This document shows, piece by piece, positions 23,802-33,562 of a stretch of DNA of 64,000 nucleotides; position 1 is the first letter of the stretch, and each line of letters starts with the position of its first letter. Source of the stretch: Corallium rubrum (lineage: Eukaryota > Cnidaria > Anthozoa > Scleralcyonacea > Coralliidae). The position numbers and the translations under genes are program-made. The stretch is from contig OZ036008.1 of the NCBI GenBank assembly GCA_964035015.1, forward strand, positions 10,989,692-11,053,691. Direction: 5' to 3'. The notes beneath the pieces are model-generated. The model made no database searches. It was given only the letters and a program-made list of their open reading frames with translations, and had not been told where the DNA came from.

Positions 23802-23933
23802 GGCCATGTCCACACGTATGCGTTTTCACAGCCTTTTTATATTGTTCTCGGTCCTCAGGGGAGCAGAAAACAATGGTCCATTACCTGAAACAATATGAAA
23901 ACGCTAGGAAAACGTACACGTGTGGATGTGGTT
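23802..23933. mobile_element. Foldback MITE, GGCCACGTCCACACG family, copy 4
   Basis: GGCCATGTCCACACGTATGC at the left, CGTGTGGATGTGG at the right, family core intact. Confidence 0.8.
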
Positions 23934-24192
23934 TGAATCCCTTTCAATTTTTCAATTCGATTTATTGTCTCACTATGTCAACTGTGAGAATAAACCAAAT
24001 TGAAAACAATTCCAAACGCGAACTGAAAAGAATTTGACGTCAGCAGCTGAAAATTACGTATTCTCGACTTGGTAAAAAGTATAGTGCTGACGTGCTTATA
24101 AACACAGATGCCCCCAGGGTAAGTTTTGAATTTAATACAGACCGAGGACTGAACTAACAAGTCGAGAATCCTTGATGTAAGATAGAATTCCG

Positions 24193-24319
24193 CGACACTT
24201 GTCGACCGACTCGACATTTTTCTTTTCTCTTGGCTAATTAGTTCCACTCGAGAGCTCGCGAGAGAAAAGAAAATGTCGCTTCGCGCGACATTTTTCGCCT
24301 AGTGGAAAATCGCCTTTAG
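24193..24319. mobile_element. Foldback MITE, CTAGGCGA family, copy 1
   Basis: CGACATTTTTCTTTTCTC and GAGAAAAGAAAATGTCG face each other; right end CGCCTAGTGGAAAATCG. Better copies are at 51333 and 52488. Confidence 0.65.
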
Positions 24320-24468
24320 TTCCTCGGTCTGTATATTATAAATTCAAAATAAAATTTATTCAGTTTCTTTGTTCTGGGATAAAAGTTGTATTTATGAGGA
24401 AGTGTCGGCATTGACATTCCAGTCATGTTTTAGACACTCCCTTATAATTTTTGCACTTGACCCTCCTT

Positions 24469-25276
24469 GTGTAATATCAATAACGTTAAGAGTCATTCTC
24501 AACGATATAATGCCTCGCAGAGGCTCCTTGAGCTTTTTTGAGCTCCATGGGGTTTAATATTGCAGGGGTTTATAGACTATCTTAAACCGACATCGCAATA
24601 TCATTTGGTTCAATCCACCATACAACAAAAACGTAAGATCAAACACAGGACGCAGCTTTCTTAACCTAATCGACAAACATTTCCCACCAGAAAACAAACT
24701 CCATAAAATTTTCAACAGAAATACAGTACAGCGAAAGTCGGTTACAGTTGCATGAACAACTGAACAACGCCAAGTCCACAATCATGAAGCACAACGCACA
24801 CATACTTAAAAAAAATCAGGTGCAAAATGAAAACACAGCCAGTTGCAATTACAGGAATAAAAGCAAGTGCCCACTTCAATGGACAGCACCTGACAAATAG
24901 CATAGTATACAAAGCAACTGTTTCCACAAGCGACATAAATAACACCAAAGACTACATTGGCATGACAGCAAACAATTTCAAAGAGCGATACAGAAATTAC
25001 ACTAAATCTTTCCAAAACAAAAAATATTCAAACGAAACCGAACTTTCGAAACACGTCTGGGATTTACAAGAAAAGAAACAAAATTTCAACATAACCTGGT
25101 CTATTTTAAAACGCGCAGCTCCCTACTCAGGAGGATCAGGCAGATGCAATTTATTGTGTAATATTAATAACGTTAAGAGTCATTCTCAACGATATAATGC
25201 CTCGTGAGGCTTCTTGCGGTTTTTTGAGCTCTTCAATATATAGGGGTTTAATATTGCAGGGGTTTATAGACTATCT
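24469..25276 (+). pseudogene. Penelope-like retroelement remnant with GIY-YIG domain
   Basis: Conceptual translation in shifting frames gives the end of a Penelope-type reverse transcriptase ([37 protein letters not shown] near 24594-24720), a Cys-containing linker, and then an intact GIY-YIG endonuclease piece (ATG 24827 to 25207): SIVYKATV, DYIGMTANNFKERYR, ELSKHVW. These features place it among endonuclease-bearing Penelope-like elements. At least three frameshifts and missing RT motifs make it dead. Nearly identical direct repeats (24469-24583 and 25156-25276: GTGTAATAT, AACGATATAATGCCTCG, GGGGTTTAATATTGCAGG) border it, as pLTRs do; the second cuts off the end of the GIY-YIG frame. Confidence 0.85.
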
Positions 25277-25295
25277 ATTGTCCATTCCACTCTAC

Positions 25296-25394
25296 CACTA
25301 TAGTCTAGAAACCCCTGCAATATTAAACCCTATGGCTATATATTGAAGAGCTCAAAAAAGCTCAAGAAGCCTCTATGGAGGAGAGAGATATAAT
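25296..25394 (-). repeat. Inverted third copy of the Penelope-like terminal repeat
   Basis: ACCCCTGCAATATTAAACCC and GAGCTCAAAAAAGCTCAAG are the reverse of 25200-25276, forming a large hairpin with it around 25290. The end reads GCCTCTATGGAGGAGAGAG, like the shared foldback termini elsewhere. Confidence 0.8.
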
Positions 25395-25399
25395 GCACT

Positions 25400-26030
25400 A
25401 ATCACCACATATATAAAATATTAAGCGTATTAAAATGTTCTTTGACTGAGCTCATTTTATAGTCAGAAAAGGTTTGACTTCGAATCCAGCGCTTGCGAAC
25501 TCAGAAATATTGGGATTTGCTGAGTCAGAATAGCTCGGAGCTGACATATCCATCTCTTCTCTTATAGTTATATGTAGTCTGCAAGCAATACGTTAAATAT
25601 CTTATTTGTGTTGTTGCCTTCGGCAACTTATCTCGCACCGAGTGGGCTGGCCTATATAAAGAGCTGTGCTGAACAGCATTGTTTTATCACGTACGGTATG
25701 AGAAACACTGTTGCACCAGTAATATTGTTCAACTTTCTTTCAGCAATATGGTTCACTCAGGAATGATGAGGTATTGAATTAGCAAACAACAAAACAAGTC
25801 AATGTATCAGTGGCTGTTCGCTATTGTTGACATTCCTAGCCCAACTCGTTATAATGACTCATATAAGTACTTGTTAGCATGTCTGAATAACATTGTGTTG
25901 ACAACATTGTTCAAATGACTAGCAATAATGTTATTCATGCTGGCTCCGTGGCTCGCACTATACAAGGTAAGACAAGCATATGAACAATACGTATGACGAT
26001 GTGTGCCAGTGGTAAATTCGTACATGCATG
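25400..26030. other. No gene recognised; one TATA-like site
   Basis: Mostly unique sequence. CTATATAAA at 25652-25660 in a GC-richer context (GGGCTGGC upstream) could be a core promoter, but no transcript is evident. Confidence 0.35.
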
Positions 26031-26032
26031 CG

Positions 26033-26106
26033 TATATATAAGACAACCAACTTTCACTTTCATTCGACAACATTCAGACGTGAAAGTGAAAGTGAAAGTG
26101 AAACTG
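26033..26106 (+). promoter_or_regulatory. TATA-like site with GAAAGTG repeats on both strands (IRF-like)
   Basis: TATATATAAGAC (26033-26044) is followed by CTTTCACTTTCATT (26051-26064) and by four head-to-tail GTGAAA units ending GTGAAACTG (26080-26106). GAAANN repeats are the known binding pattern of IRF-type factors. It could equally be a small hexanucleotide repeat. A candidate coding exon lies about 270 bp downstream. Confidence 0.35.
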
Positions 26107-26382
26107 TACATGTTTCTATATTCAGATATACACTTAAACTATATTAGTTCCTCGCTGTATATAGATAAATGTATCACAAACAAAATTGTGCTAGGTATAC
26201 TTGGGTCACAAGAATTGAACTATTGCATAAGATCTCGTTAGTATATAAACATGCAGATTAACATTAACATCATGATTTAATAGAACTTTACCTTCTCTAT
26301 ATATATATATAGCCGTATCCAATCTCTCAAAGTGACAGTCACGTTCCGTGCTCCTGCGGTTTTGGCAGTCAAACTCACAGAA

Positions 26383-26551
26383 ACGTACCCAACCTGCGAA
26401 GAAAAGAAATCCAAAGGAATTCAGCGAGGATGTTTGTATACACTTTGACGTCTGTTTACTCCCTAGCCAGGAAGAGAGCAAGTACGTAACCGAAAGACGG
26501 AAACTTTGTTATAAAGTTCTCGATTATATAGAAAAAGAATGTCAATCTTGA
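26383..26551 (+). CDS. Possible terminal exon of an unknown gene
   Basis: Open frame following a possible AG acceptor (CAAACTCACAG at 26372-26382), ending TGA at 26549-26551. The peptide (EFSEDVCIHFDVCLLPSQEE, YVTERRKLCYKVLDYIEKEC) looks more protein-like than the surrounding ORFs and has no microsatellite or repeat in it. There is no ATG in frame, no recognised domain and no canonical polyadenylation signal nearby. It may be an exon of a gene starting near the TATA/GAAAGTG cluster, or chance. Confidence 0.25.
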
Positions 26552-26690
26552 ATATAATTATACGCGTGATTTCCTAAAAGGTCAAGTACTTCTATCAACG
26601 TATTAAGGCTCTAGAACTTTTTGGAATAATATATCATTGTTTGGAGTCAATAATTGGAGATAGAATGGCATAATATAATACCGATATGTA

Positions 26691-26962
26691 CAGTGTGTAT
26701 CAAAAAAACCTGAACCGTAGAAAACAGTCTATTGTAGTAGTTTGAAAGCCCTAAGCATTTCGCTGAACCCACAGATCGTAAAACACACGGTATTATACAC
26801 CTGGGAAATGAAGTTAACTTGAAGTGTATGCATGGTGAAAGCATTTAAACGCTTTTTCTCTTCCTGTTTAACTTATGTGCTGATTAATTTATAACGCAGC
26901 GCTGTTAGGGCTTTCAAACATAGGTTGTTTTCTAAGGGTTCAGGGTTTTTTTATACACACTG
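26691..26962. mobile_element. Tc1/mariner-like MITE, copy 2
   Basis: CAGTGTGTATCAAAA ... TTTTTATACACACTG bordered by TA on both sides; interior as in copy 1, with a small deletion in the right arm. Confidence 0.85.
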
Positions 26963-27025
26963 TATAGGTTATTTTGAGGCTACGAGGGAATGTGATTTCG
27001 CCCGAGGTGAATAAACACATATACT
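26963..27025. repeat. Fragment shared with 63217-63290
   Basis: TATAGGTTATTTTGAGGC, CGAGGG and CGAGGTGAATAAACACATAT match the element at 63217. It directly abuts the MITE. Confidence 0.6.
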
Positions 27026-27084
27026 TATTTTTCACATGGCGAGGTTGACAGGATTTCATAAGATAAGGAGTGGTGCGGGGGATA

Positions 27085-27185
27085 TTAGACGGGAAGATTA
27101 GAGGAGAATATTATAGCGAGGAATGGTAGAGGGGAATATTAGAGCCTTAGAGGGGAATATTAGAGGGGAATATTAATCTATTGTT
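27085..27185. repeat. Short GAGGGGAATATTA tandem repeat
   Basis: Four to six degenerate units of AGAGGGGAATATTAG. Confidence 0.75.
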
Positions 27186-27669
27186 TTGGCAGGGGCTATT
27201 GAATATATTCCCCTAAAAGAACAAAGGAAACTGAGGCATGTGGAAAATAAGATATACTCTGTACTATGGGGGTGAGGTGACGAGAAGGACTATAGGACTA
27301 TATGTCTGTACATATGCTCACACACATAACTCACTCATCCACAAGTGGAACCATGCATCGTTTCCAGGAAGAGCTGTGATTTCAAAGGGATGTATATATG
27401 TGGTTCCTCTTGACGTTGACGACCGAGCCCTTTTTTTGAGATACACCCCCATACCATCTTGACAGACAAAATATTTCCGGTGTTCTAATTAGTTCTAGAT
27501 CTAGAAAGCGACTCTTTTATCAGGACCCTTATCAGATGGCGCCCCTCAAAAACATACAGTCTCCGAGTATTTAAGTCTTTATCGACCACTGTGGCCTTTA
27601 GTATTTTACTCTGGCTAACGTCAGACGATTTTGCTCGTCAATAGGAGACCTCCTGGTCAGTATAGGGTT

Positions 27670-28028
27670 CAGGGACGTAGCCAGGAGGGAGCCGGGGGAG
27701 TCGCGGCTCCCCTTTTGATATAAAACAACAGACATGTAACTACAAAACTGATGCAATATGAATTGTGTCAGGAAATAAACTGTAAACAGTGTATTCAATC
27801 TACTGAGTGTATGCATTTTGAGTATATATGTAAGGTTTGCGTGTTCTGAGTATTTTATATGACGTTTTTTAACCTTTAGAGTCTGTAAAATCTTCCTCCA
27901 AAAGCCAGGAAATGGCATTTCAGCGGCTCTCGATTTCAAAATTTCCCAGGGGAGCATGCCCCCGAACCCCCCTAAAAATTTACTTTGATTTCGGTTCCCC
28001 CCCTTTCAAAATCCTGACTACGTCCCTG
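27670..28028. mobile_element. hAT-like element with perfect 8-bp TSD
   Basis: Ends CAGGGACGTAGCCAGGA and CTGACTACGTCCCTG; ATAGGGTT repeated at 27662-27669 and 28029-28036. The interior (GATATAAAACAACAGACATG ... TTTCCCAGGGGAGCATGCCC) is the intact version of the truncated 1750-2045 copy. Confidence 0.92.
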
Positions 28029-28387
28029 ATAGGGTTAACTCTTTCCTATGACGCAAACTTGAAAAACTTCGCGGATAAATTCAAGTTCACGTCATGATTA
28101 AAATTATGATGAATATCACAAAGAAAATGCTTTAAGATCGCAAAGCATTATGGTGAGATGTACAACCGCCTAATACGATAAAATGATAAGTCAAAAAGGA
28201 TGTTCACATATCCGGAGATCGGGGAGGTACACTGAATCACTTGATCATCTTGTGAATGTCTCGTGTGTAATATTTCCACAACTTAAGTTCCAAAACAACC
28301 ACTTATCTCAACGTGGGAGGCGTTGCTTGGCACGATTGGAAATTTCCAATCTCCATCTTGCGATTATATGGAAACACAGATATACTG

Positions 28388-28390
<3 letters not shown>

Positions 28391-28423
<33 letters not shown>

Positions 28424-28430
28424 TAGATTG

Positions 28431-28497
<67 letters not shown>

Positions 28498-28637
28498 GTT
28501 TTGGTTCACGAAATGTTAGAGAGTGCTCAATACCTGATAGATAGAGCAAAATATAAAGCATGAAGTATACTAATAGTTACCTTAAAGTCTTCGAAACCTC
28601 TGGTAGCGAAGACTTTAAGGTAACTATACTTCATGCG

Positions 28638-28701
<64 letters not shown>
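28391..28701. repeat. (AT)n arrays around an 80-bp hairpin
   Basis: TA arrays at 28391-28431, 28434-28492 and 28638-28700. Between the last two, 28558-28636 is a hairpin (GCATGAAGTATA, TTACCTTAAAGTCTTCG and complements). Confidence 0.9.
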
Positions 28702-28702
<1 letters not shown>

Positions 28703-28858
28703 TCGCCTGAAGCGCCCCGCGTGAAACTGACAGTTGCAACACTCAACATTTTGAGGTAAGCCTACTTATACTATATATATATATATTAAAAAAAAATAGA
28801 ATGCTGTGGTTTTGAATAGCTAAACCATAGCACAGATATTTCAAATATTGCCAAAAAA

Positions 28859-29069
28859 CGGACCGTTAAATATAATATTAGATCTTTTAACATCAATAAT
28901 TTTGATGAGATTAGATGGAACACTGAATTTTATAGACACTCGTATTTTCCAAGAGTAATTAAAGCTTCATGGAATCTACTGTCAGATGATTTGAAGACCG
29001 TTGCGAAGATTGGAGTGTTTAAGAGGAATCTGAGAACCCACTTCTATGAAACTTTGAATGTTTATACAC
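28859..29069 (+). pseudogene. LINE ORF2 C-terminal fragment
   Basis: One open frame reads RSFNINNFDEIRWNTEFYRH, then SYFPRVIKASWNLLSDDL and FKRNLRTHFYE, the usual last segment of a CR1/Jockey/RTE-like LINE protein (the YFPR.I..WN.L block). No RT motifs are present, so this is a strongly 5'-truncated copy. The 3' flank repeats AATGTTTATACACCTTCG twice. Confidence 0.7.
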
Positions 29070-29577
29070 CTTCGCAATTTATTTATTTTTTTTTATTTTT
29101 AATGTTTATACACCTTCGTAATTTTCTTTATTTTTAATTCTTGTATTTTCATAGTATTTAACTAAACTATATTTGTTGTACCATAATGCATGTTATTCGT
29201 CTGTAAAATTTATGGTAGGCAGATTCAATTGGGGCTATGCTCTGTCTGCTCACCTATCATCTGATGTAAAATGTTTTGATGATGACGTTATTAAACTAAA
29301 AACTAAACTAAACTATATTATAACATGTATAAAATATATCTTTCACCTCTTTTGATGTTTTAACACTTTTACATCTTTTTCATTCTGTTTGTAAATAACT
29401 TTGAACTGACAAAAACAAAAAACTTAATATCTATTGTAAACTAGGGGTCTTAAATAAAAAGCCTATCAAGGTTTCTAGTAGGCACCTAGCCCTATCAAAA
29501 TATAGGATATTGATTGTGTTGTATATAGACTCAATATGGGCGAATTAATTAAATAAACACAGGAGTCTATAATTAAA

Positions 29578-29603
29578 CGTTTCAAGCGAAGGCCCTTCGT
29601 CAG
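29578..29603 (-). ncRNA. Hammerhead-like hairpin motif
   Basis: Reverse strand CTGACGAAGGGCCTTCGCTT then GAAACG. An isolated terminal fragment of the hairpin-bearing retroelement family. Confidence 0.4.
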
Positions 29604-29753
29604 AGAGAAACGTGACGGTGAATCTAGTGTTTTCAGCTTGAATTAGTCAAAGTTTCAGTTGCATGGTCTTGCTGTATAAGCAACCAAATGCTCTATAGCC
29701 ATGCATTGACTACAATAGGTCTAGAACTCAGATGACAGACCGCGAGTTTTGAG

Positions 29754-29832
29754 TTCTAGTGGCTCAATGGTTAGAGCGTCCAGCTATAGTATACTTGGAA
29801 GATTGTGGGTTCGAGTCCTATCTGGAGCTCGT
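29754..29832 (+). mobile_element. tRNA-like head (SINE or tRNA pseudogene)
   Basis: A-box-like TGGCTCAATGGTTAGAGCG and B box GGTTCGAGTCC at 29809-29819 are correctly spaced. The first seven bases do not pair with the 3' side, so it is not a functional tRNA. Confidence 0.55.
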
Positions 29833-31134
29833 AGTTTTTGGAGTTTAACGACTTACGAAGGCTTGTCACAGCAAAAACAACTGAAATTTCAGTCTTATTA
29901 GCATGATGTGAATTATGGCCCAATTATGTAAAAGACTCACAATCTTTTCCAGCTGACTCGGGGCAAAACTAGTGTCATGTGTCACGTTTAAACAATTTTA
30001 TTCACATTTGTGAAATGCCTTGGACAAAAACGAGTTATAAACTATCTTTAAACTCTCTCTTGTCCACATATAGGGATAATCAGTATCTCGTTCTGGTTAA
30101 TAACAGACGATGTCGATTCTATTTACTCTGAATAAAACCCTTAACTATCTCTAATTGTCTGTTTCCTGTCTGCGCATGTAAGTATTTAGTGTTTTCTTTT
30201 GGCTAACGCTAGATGCTTTAATTCACTTCAACTGGCTCTGGAGAAACCCAGGTCAAGGACAGGTTATAAACAATCTTTTGACTCATTCCGTACCGTATAG
30301 AATGTATCTATACTTATATATGGTATCTTATTCTGGATAAGGCCAGGGTAATTTTATCCACATCTGGGAAATATGCCCCGTGGACACAGAGATAGTCATC
30401 ATGAACACGAGTTCACTGACAAAGCAATGATCAAATGATTTATAAAGTATGTACAAAGTACACTCCACTTACATATATACGTCTTTGGCAATTTTGCTTA
30501 ACCTCCAATGTTTGCCCTAGATCAAGCCAACAGCTATAGAACCATAAGCATCCGTCATATTTCCGTCCACTGCATGCACGACCTCCCTTCGTTTTCTTAA
30601 ATGCTCTCTAGCTGACTCAATTGGCGCTTAAAGAATACTCAATAAAATCCGTAATTGATGCATACGTGGATTACTGAACAGCTATATCAAATTCTACATT
30701 CTCAACATGTTTTGCTTATGCCGCCTGCACCAGTAGGGTTGACCCATTGGCAGGGCACGAAGTGACATTTCTAAAGAAGGGGGTAGCGTGCCCCGGAAAA
30801 TTTTTTGAAATTTAAGGGTTTTGAAATGCCATTTCTTGCATTTTAGGGAAAGACTTTATAGAATTCTGAAGATTATAAAATACGAAAATTAAATATTTAC
30901 ATTATTTTTTTGGATGATTGCGGCAAACATTTTAGTCAGTTTGATTATGTATTTATTGTGCATACAAGTATGTTAGTGAAAATCGCGTGCGGTATAGATT
31001 CTTTAGTCACGAGTATACAAATCACTGATGATGGCAGCATTGGAGATATAGCATGGCTATGCCACTGGCCTACATGCCGGCGCCAAAAAACTCAAGTTTC
31101 TGAAGAACGAGAATGCGACCTAAATCACGTTTCT
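29833..31134. other. Mostly unclassified DNA with one hAT-family fragment
   Basis: At about 30778-30870 GTAGCGTGCCCCGGAAAA and TTTGAAATGCCATTTCTTGC match the hAT-like interior in reverse. No gene is supported in the rest. Confidence 0.45.
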
Positions 31135-31262
31135 CTCTGACAAAGGGCCTTCGCTCGAAACGTTAGACTCCTACGTTCTCTGTTTCGGCAGTATATCTAA
31201 CCTTACCATATTTCGATTGTTGTTTCTACACTGCCTGCGCAGCACGCTACTTTTATTATCAT
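31135..31262 (+). mobile_element. Retroelement terminus with CTGACAAAGGGCC hairpin
   Basis: Hairpin (CTGACAAAGGGCCTTCGCTC then GAAACG), CTGTTTCGGCAGTATATC, TATTTCGATTGTTG, CACTGCCTGCGCAGCACGC, TTTTATTA. A single-orientation copy showing the family's complete 3' order. Confidence 0.6.
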
Positions 31263-31381
31263 ATACTTTGGTATGAAGATAATACACGGTGGTACGAATA
31301 TACGGATTTTATCTTCGAGTGGTGAAAACATTATTTTACAAATAGCTTAAGTACTATCATTCGACCTTTAGCCCCCAACTT

Positions 31382-31445
31382 GACCTGTAGCTCAGTTGGT
31401 AGAGCATAAACTGAAGGTCGCGGGTTTGAATCCCAGCCGAGCCAA
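31382..31445 (+). mobile_element. tRNA-like sequence (SINE head or pseudogene)
   Basis: TAGCTCAGTTGGTAGAGC (A box) and GGGTTTGAATCCC (B box) are near-canonical, but acceptor arm GACCTGT cannot pair with the 3' CGAGCCA side and the anticodon stem is poor. More likely a SINE head than a tRNA gene. Confidence 0.55.
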
Positions 31446-31663
31446 GTAGAGTTTTCTCTGCTTGTCTGGTATGGTTTGTCACTCGGAGTAACACATTATT
31501 ATTATTCTCCACCCAATCATGGTTTCACCAACGTATACTTATAACGTTTCGTAAAAGTTACTGAAACTAATGCAGTTTAAATATAGTATAAAGGTTAGAT
31601 TGTTACTTTTATTTCACTAATGCAGTTCAGGTGTTCAGTTTGTATCGCGTATCGCCAAATGTT

Positions 31664-32097
31664 TAATGGCGTAGCCAAGGGGAGGCGAGGGGGAGGGGGG
31701 GGGGGGGGGGGTGAAAAGTTTAAATCCGTGGAGAAACTTGTAAGGGGTACAGTTGTTTTAAGTCCAAGTGAGTAGATAGTGATGTGTTATATATATTGCA
31801 GGCATGCATATGCTATAAATTACAATACTAAGGGTCTATACAAAATGCCTCCAACCTGTTTTTACATTTACAACTGGTTTATAAATAAATCTAAAGATAT
31901 TCTGACGTGTATCATGCTATGTTCTGGTTTGATTTCATCAAAATTGTGTAATTGATGGCTTTCGGATTACTCTTAAATACGTGCCTCAAAATGCAGGAAA
32001 TAGTATTTCAGAGACCCTAGAAATCCATGCAAATTAAAATTTTCCAGGTTCTCCCCCCCCCAAAAAAACAAACCCCAAGACCCTGGCTACGCCACTG
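31664..32097. mobile_element. hAT-like element in the GPCR-B 3' flank, perfect TSD
   Basis: Ends TAATGGCGTAGCCAAGGGG (mutated) and CTGGCTACGCCACTG, with CAAATGTT on both sides (31656-31663, 32098-32105). Contains a G run near 31690-31711 and the family words AATGCAGGAAATAG and AAAATTTTCCAGG. It lies 11 bp past the GPCR-B stop. Confidence 0.9.
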
Positions 32098-32108
32098 CAA
32101 ATGTTAGT

Positions 32109-33212
32109 TTATAGTTTGCAAATATCTCCGGTTGGAAGTTTCGTTAGTTGAAAATCGCTTCGTCGGCGTTCGGGTAAGTGCTGTGTAATATTTCCCAGAA
32201 ACGCATTCAGTGAATTTGCTGTTCCGGACCGAGACCTGGTCGTCCATTCTCGCCTCAGGACCCTTGTAAACGCATTTCGGAATTCAATATTGAGCCAAAA
32301 ATACACAACTGGGTTCATAAACGAGTTACAGAACGTCAGAATTTTCATCGTCGCACTGAAGACGGATTTGAAATAACTAAACGAACGAGTGAAGCATTCT
32401 GGACAGAGATTTCTAAGAAAGTAATACAGCGTAGAGGGTCCCCAACAGAAAACAAAAACACCAATGACAACGCTAAAAGAAATGGTCGCTTTTCGTTCCA
32501 TCTTCCAGTTTTCGGCTTGGATTATCTCTGTAGCAACGTAGTTTTGAGTTAATGTTTGGTTGCTGCCGTCAAACTCTTTCAAGGTTTTTAGGTAGATGTA
32601 ACAATGACACGAGAGCATGATTAGGAACGGGGTAAACACGTTGATCGTGATTGCCATTAGACTCCAGTTCGCCGTCGGAGAATTCGTACAGTTCCCATCA
32701 TGATTGCGTCTCCAATAAAACGGCATTGTTGAAACCAGGAGCGCCTCGATCCAGCATATTATCAAGGCAGTGATCATGATACGAGACGAAATAAAGTTTC
32801 TGTATTTGAGCGGTTTGTAGATAACCAAGACTCGCTCAATACTAATAGCCATTAGACTCATGATAGAAGCGTACTCGGTAAAGAAGTACAAAAAACGGTA
32901 CAAATCGCAAACGAGCCGTTCGTTGATGTTGATATTCAATGAGATATTCTTCTTTACTATGTACAACGGCATTGCAGTGACTGCGCAAAGAAGGTCTGCC
33001 AGGGCCAGATTGATAATAGGAAAATACTTGACCTTGCGCAATGACGGCTGGGCATAAAAGGACAGCAAAACAAGAGCATTGCCAAAGATCGTGAAAACCA
33101 TGATGATGACCAAAGTAATGCTAATTGCAACAACGTTCAAAGATGCTTCTTCATCGCTGCCTTCCACGATCGAATTAGAGGAATATCTTGAGTGATTCGT
33201 AGAAAAATCCAT
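32109..33212 (-). CDS. GPCR-B: orphan class A GPCR, single exon
   Basis: Predicted seven-transmembrane receptor of 367 aa, ligand unknown. The start is the ATG at 33212; the frame extends two codons further but opens with TTG. Motifs in order: GNALVLLSF (TM1), LALADLLCA (TM2), Cys in RLVCDLYRF before TM3, FFTEYAS and ISIERV in TM3 (ERV instead of DRY), CWIEALLV (TM4), Pro in TM5, FCWGPSTLYYF (TM6), and NPVVYFWLN (TM7), then a tail of about 65 residues with Arg/Ser clusters. Tyr at 3.32 and Glu at 3.36 are shared with GPCR-A, and so are CWGPST and the loop CPECF/CPQCF. It has no intron where GPCR-A has one between TM6 and TM7. The TAA stop (32109-32111) is 3 bp from a hAT target duplication. 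Confidence 0.96.
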   Translation of the reverse strand: MDFSTNHSRYSSNSIVEGSDEEASLNVVAISITLVIIMVFTIFGNALVLLSFYAQPSLRKVKYFPIINLALADLLCAVTAMPLYIVKKNISLNININERLVCDLYRFLYFFTEYASIMSLMAISIERVLVIYKPLKYRNFISSRIMITALIICWIEALLVSTMPFYWRRNHDGNCTNSPTANWSLMAITINVFTPFLIMLSCHCYIYLKTLKEFDGSNQTLTQNYVATEIIQAENWKMERKATISFSVVIGVFVFCWGPSTLYYFLRNLCPECFTRSFSYFKSVFSATMKILTFCNSFMNPVVYFWLNIEFRNAFTRVLRREWTTRSRSGTANSLNAFLGNITQHLPERRRSDFQLTKLPTGDICKL

Positions 33213-33427
33213 AGCCAAACACTTTACCGAGTGACAATCTGAAACGTAATGTAAACCAATAAAGGCGTTTTATGATGAAGAACAAATGTAGGAGGATACC
33301 TTGATACAATACACTCAACACTCGGTTTATTACCTTTTAATTGTACCAATTAACCCACACCCATTCAGGTCTCGTCTGCATATCGCTGAAACGATGACGA
33401 TATTTCGCTATTTCATATGATTTTCAT

Positions 33428-33554
33428 CAGGGGCGCCCACAGGCGGATATTTATATTATGTAATACATATTTTCTATCATTGGTTAAATGACACCATCAA
33501 CATGGCCCCTAGATTTGTGTGCGTCGACATTAACTACCTCTGTGGGCGCCCCCG
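33428..33554. mobile_element. Short hAT-like MITE
   Basis: CAGGGGCGCCCACAG and CTGTGGGCGCCCCCG ends; flanks ATTTTCAT and ATTTTTAT differ at one of 8 bases. It lies about 210 bp upstream of the GPCR-B start, so it may be near its promoter. Confidence 0.75.
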
Positions 33555-33562
33555 ATTTTTAT

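Noticed and set aside
31382..31445. Functional tRNA gene
   Set aside because: A and B boxes are good, but the acceptor stem does not pair and the anticodon arm is poor; the same applies to 29754-29832.
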